NCBI GenBank assembly: GCA_964495785.1
Contig: CAZBXL010000106.1
Location: 1 to 8,844 of the forward strand
DNA: 8,844 nt
Direction of reading: 5' to 3'
DNA from: RFSX01 sp964495785
GTDB lineage: Bacteria > Bacteroidota > Bacteroidia > Chitinophagales > Saprospiraceae
Under the pieces are notes generated by a model. The model was not told the DNA's origin. It ran no database searches and worked only from the letters and a program-made list of their open reading frames with translations. This document shows positions 6,285 through 8,844 of this stretch, piece by piece. Position 1 is the stretch's first letter, and the number at the start of each line of letters is the position of its first letter. A program made the position numbers and the translations under genes.

Positions 6285-7067
6285 ATGATAAAAGTAATAT
6301 TAGTTTTCTTAAGCATAATGACGGGAAGCTCACAAATTATATCTGCGCAAACTTCTTCCGACGTAGATTATAACTTAGTATCAGAGAATCTACTCAATGC
6401 TATTAAAAATGGTGAAGAAACGACTAAGTACACCAATATATTAGAAACGACGAGCTTAGAAGAATTAGAAAATGGATTGACGACTGATGACGAGAAGTAT
6501 GCTTTCTGGATTAATATCTATAATAGTTATATCATTCTCATATTAGATGAGCATCCGGAATATTATGAAGATCGCAAGAAATTTTTTAAAGAACCATATA
6601 TCATGATCGGTGGTGAGAAAGTGGCTTTTGCGGATATAGAACATGGTATTATCAGAAAGTCTCAATGGGATCTGGGTTTAGGTTTAATTAGAAAGCCATT
6701 TCCTGGAAAGTGGGAAAGAAAATTACGTGTCGACGAAAGAGATTACAGAGTGCATTTTGCCCTTAATTGTGGAGCGAAGGCATGCCCGCCTGTGACGGTG
6801 TATGATCCTATAAATTTAGACAAGCAACTGTGCTATCAGATGGAGCAGTATCTCGATAGTCATACCACCTATGACGAGGATAAAAATGAAGTTTCTACAA
6901 CGCCACTCTTTTCATGGTTTAGAGGTGATTTTGGATGTAAGAAAGGAGTCAAAAAAATTCTTGCAGAACAAGATTATGTTCCTTCTCAAAAAGTAGGTCT
7001 CAACTTCATAGGTTATGATTGGACTTTAGATATTGATAATTTTGTAGAGACGCCTTATGGCAGGTAA
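6285..7067 (+). CDS. Secreted DUF547-domain protein
   Basis: The first 21 residues form a Sec signal (MIKVILVFLSIMTG..., likely cut after ISA), so the product is periplasmic or secreted. The DUF547 domain fills about residues 50-240. It carries the conserved WINIYN motif (75-80), the EHGIIRK helix (119-125), HFALNCGAKACPP with H157, N161, C162 and C167, and SWFRGDFG (210-217). The C-terminal YDWTLD (244-249) is the usual closing motif. The biochemical role of the domain is not established, and the conserved H and C could be structural or catalytic. It is a stand-alone domain without coiled coil, as in bacteria generally. The gene diverges from the glycosyltransferase across only 37 bp. The 3' end converges on the barrel gene with 16 bp between stops and no visible terminator. 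Confidence 0.88.
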   Translation: MIKVILVFLSIMTGSSQIISAQTSSDVDYNLVSENLLNAIKNGEETTKYTNILETTSLEELENGLTTDDEKYAFWINIYNSYIILILDEHPEYYEDRKKFFKEPYIMIGGEKVAFADIEHGIIRKSQWDLGLGLIRKPFPGKWERKLRVDERDYRVHFALNCGAKACPPVTVYDPINLDKQLCYQMEQYLDSHTTYDEDKNEVSTTPLFSWFRGDFGCKKGVKKILAEQDYVPSQKVGLNFIGYDWTLDIDNFVETPYGR

Positions 7068-7083
7068 TCTGGTCTTTATTGAT

Positions 7084-8202
7084 TTAGAAAGCTTCGTTTG
7101 CAGTTAGGTATATATTGAATGTCTCACCGTAGGCGAAGTCAAGTCTAAATCTTGTTTTTTCTACTTTGTCAAATTCATATCGGATTCCGAGTCCATAACT
7201 CCACTTAGGACTATACTGTGTTATATTATCCAAGTTGTCAGGGACATATGTAGAGCTGATAAATGTAGCTCCCTTAAATCGACCCTTGATTGGAAATCTT
7301 AATTCTGTCTGCAGGTTAAGAATATTATAATTTATAAATCTTCTGTCACTGTAACCTCTTGCGACAGAAGGAGTACTGATGTAGGGCAGATCAAAGAAAG
7401 GTGAACTATCGCTCGCATGCGAACCAAAAAATTGACTGGCGATAACGAAATCTTTTTTAATGGAGAAAAAATATCTTGCATCAATAATATATTTCCAATA
7501 GTCAAAGTCTGACCAAAGAAAATCTATACTTTTCTCATATCGTAGTTCTGCATATAGACCTTTGGAAGTGGAGAGTACATTATCACGATTGTCATAGAAT
7601 ACATTGAGCAACAGATTTAATTTCTTCCCGCCTTCCACGCCTATAGGTTGAGTGATTATGAGTAGGTCTGAACTATCGATACTGGTGATATTAAAATTAT
7701 CATATTTAAATCCAGCCCCAAAAAATAAATTGTCAATATCTGATCGAGAATAATTGAAATCAATACGAGGGAAGGTTACATCATAATTTCCTAAATCTGA
7801 TTCTAAGGAGTTATTACCGATACCGTAATAGTTATAGAAATATTTGTAAAATCCTAACTCACCTTTATATCGTATTTTGTTTTCGTCTTTGTATATCTCA
7901 AATGGAACGTACAACAAGATTTGATTCTTTAGAGTGTAAGCGGCACTGTATATAATCTGAGAAGGTCGGCTCGCCATTGACTCTCCGTCCAGTCTGAATG
8001 TCGTTATACCTGTAACACCAAAAGCTAAGCCCGTCTCTGGCAAAAAGAAGAGAAAAGGAAGTATCGTGTTTTTGACACCCGTTGTATCATGTACTGTAGT
8101 GTCTTTGACCTCAGAATTTATTTCTATTGATTGGCACAGGCCATGATTCGATAAAAGTATCGAGCCGATAAAACTTAAAAGGAGTATAATTTTTAACTGC
8201 AC
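7084..8202 (-). CDS. Outer-membrane beta-barrel of the Omp85/BamA surface-antigen type, lacking POTRA domains
   Basis: A Sec signal (about residues 1-23, ending HGLC|QS) is followed by roughly 20 polar residues and then barrel sequence from about residue 47 to the end. Alternating hydrophobic/aromatic strands occur throughout. Omp85-like marks are YDNRDNVLSTSKGLYAEL (203-220), the loop-6 motif RGY at 282-284 in ARGYSDRRF, followed by NILNLQTELRFPI, and the C-terminal phenylalanine (F372) that ends the last strand. At 372 residues it has room for one 16-strand barrel and no POTRA repeats, so it is not a BamA or TamA. POTRA-less Omp85 barrels are, from memory, known in Bacteroidota, and similar barrels also sit on patatin-like proteins. 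The start is GTG (8200-8202), the only usable start after an in-frame TAG four codons upstream. Its cargo or function is unknown. Confidence 0.82.
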   Translation of the reverse strand: MQLKIILLLSFIGSILLSNHGLCQSIEINSEVKDTTVHDTTGVKNTILPFLFFLPETGLAFGVTGITTFRLDGESMASRPSQIIYSAAYTLKNQILLYVPFEIYKDENKIRYKGELGFYKYFYNYYGIGNNSLESDLGNYDVTFPRIDFNYSRSDIDNLFFGAGFKYDNFNITSIDSSDLLIITQPIGVEGGKKLNLLLNVFYDNRDNVLSTSKGLYAELRYEKSIDFLWSDFDYWKYIIDARYFFSIKKDFVIASQFFGSHASDSSPFFDLPYISTPSVARGYSDRRFINYNILNLQTELRFPIKGRFKGATFISSTYVPDNLDNITQYSPKWSYGLGIRYEFDKVEKTRFRLDFAYGETFNIYLTANEAF

Positions 8203-8317
8203 ATGTAAATGTAACTATCCTTAATAAGATTTTAATATTAAAGATTTAATATCGAGACATTATACTATTGTACGACTTAAGCTATAATATTTTATCAGGT
8301 TTGTCATAGAGTAGTTT

Positions 8318-8752
8318 CTACTCGATTCTGTACCATATTTGGTTTCTGCCTAATAATGAGAAACCGATGTAACCTCTCACATTGAGTTGGTCATAGTTTT
8401 TATCTTCAAACCAAAATTTACATTTGTAAGTTTTTCCACTTTCAGGATCTAAGATATTGCCACCACTCCATTCGTTATCGCTATCTTTTTTCATATCCCA
8501 AATGACATCCATACCTACGAGCTTTTGACCTTTTTTATCTCCTGGGCATACAGCACATATCTTATCTTGAGGTGATAATAGCAGCTTACTTATCTTCCCA
8601 TAGAGCATATCATTTTTTTCATAGATATCTATATAGGATTTTGCAACTCCAGTTTCATCATCTATTGTTTTATAGGTTCCTATGACTGACTGACTCATCA
8701 GATTGCATATTGATATGGTACAGATTATACAGAGAGTGGTGAGATATTTCAT
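8318..8752 (-). CDS. Secreted DUF2147-domain protein
   Basis: A Sec signal (residues 1-20, MKYLTTLCIICTISIC..., likely cut near SQS) precedes a single DUF2147 domain at about 24-143. The domain is recognised by its ordered motifs: GTYKTIDDETG (25-35), IYEKNDMLYGKI (43-54), the C66-x-x-C69 pair in ICAVCPGD, LVGMDVIW (78-85), WSGGNILDPESGKTYKCK (95-112), and VRGYIGFSLLGRNQIW (125-140). These proteins are small periplasmic or exported beta-rich proteins common in Bacteroidota and Proteobacteria, and no biochemical function is established. The two cysteines could form a disulfide after export. The gene has its own promoter-like element and is separated from the barrel gene downstream on the same strand by 115 bp (8203-8317), so co-transcription is possible but not evident. 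Confidence 0.92.
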   Translation of the reverse strand: MKYLTTLCIICTISICNLMSQSVIGTYKTIDDETGVAKSYIDIYEKNDMLYGKISKLLLSPQDKICAVCPGDKKGQKLVGMDVIWDMKKDSDNEWSGGNILDPESGKTYKCKFWFEDKNYDQLNVRGYIGFSLLGRNQIWYRIE

Positions 8753-8773
8753 GATGTTGATTTATACTTTATA

Positions 8774-8781
8774 CAAAAATA
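8774..8781 (-). promoter_or_regulatory. Candidate -7 element for the DUF2147 gene
   Basis: Read on the minus strand this is TATTTTTG, a full match to the Bacteroidota -7 consensus TAnnTTTG, ending 21 bases before the ATG (8750-8752). Transcription would start about 15 bases before the ATG. No TTTG is found at the expected distance upstream, so the -33 half is missing or degenerate. Confidence 0.45.
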
Positions 8782-8844
8782 GTGTAATAATTGTTTTGTC
8801 ATTACGTCTCTGTAAGCTGTCTATATTTCACCAATAGTATATAT

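Noticed and set aside
6248..6316. Upstream in-frame start giving 23 extra residues to the glycosyltransferase
   Set aside because: It overlaps the divergent DUF547 gene. The family begins at the first beta strand, as from ATG 6245-6247.
8309..8323. Hairpin GAGTAG-TTT-CTACTC over the DUF2147 stop codon, considered as a terminator
   Set aside because: Only 6 bp of stem and no T-run follows on the minus strand, so it is not a convincing intrinsic terminator.
1..8844. Search for CRISPR repeats, tRNA/rRNA, transposases, phage genes, toxin-antitoxin or defence modules
   Set aside because: No repeated spaced units, RNA-gene signatures, mobile-element ends or defence-type genes were seen on either strand.

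Overview
The window looks like an ordinary chromosomal stretch of a Bacteroidota bacterium. It is AT-rich, and almost no gene has a Shine-Dalgarno sequence. Several upstream regions carry Bacteroidota-type -7 boxes (TAnnTTTG-like). The exported proteins (DUF547, DUF2147, an Omp85-type barrel, lipoproteins with SC-type lipoboxes) are typical of this phylum. I cannot name the genus with confidence. A marine or environmental Saprospiria/Cytophagia-like lineage would fit, but that is inference.

Layout. Bases 1-1048 (minus) hold the start of a P-loop NTPase and, immediately upstream and overlapping it by ATGA, a multi-pass membrane protein. Diverging from these, 1191-3812 (plus) is a two-gene operon for an isoquinoline-oxidoreductase-like molybdenum hydroxylase: a small 2x[2Fe-2S] subunit and a large molybdopterin subunit with a Tat signal. 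A free-standing double-CBS protein follows (3960-4382, plus), closed by a strong intrinsic terminator that may serve both strands.

From 4491 to 6247 (minus) lies a compact three-gene operon, transcribed in the order family 2 glycosyltransferase, exported family I inorganic pyrophosphatase, His-rich small lipoprotein. Only 37 bp from the glycosyltransferase, and divergent from it, is a secreted DUF547 protein (6285-7067, plus). The last two genes, both minus strand, are a POTRA-less Omp85-type outer-membrane barrel (7084-8202, GTG start) and a secreted DUF2147 protein (8318-8752).

How they may work together. The Mo hydroxylase subunits form one complex, probably exported folded through Tat with the Fe-S subunit riding on the large subunit. 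The glycosyltransferase resembles the TIGR04283 type, a family now linked by annotation to arsenosugar biosynthesis, and DUF547 proteins are, from memory, neighbours of such genes. No arsenic methyltransferase or radical SAM partner is present here. The pyrophosphatase has all the catalytic residues I could check but carries a lipoprotein signal, so it should act outside the cytoplasm. No mobile element, RNA gene, CRISPR array or defence system is visible. The region is mostly housekeeping and envelope genes with a few oddities worth checking, and I found no clear new system.
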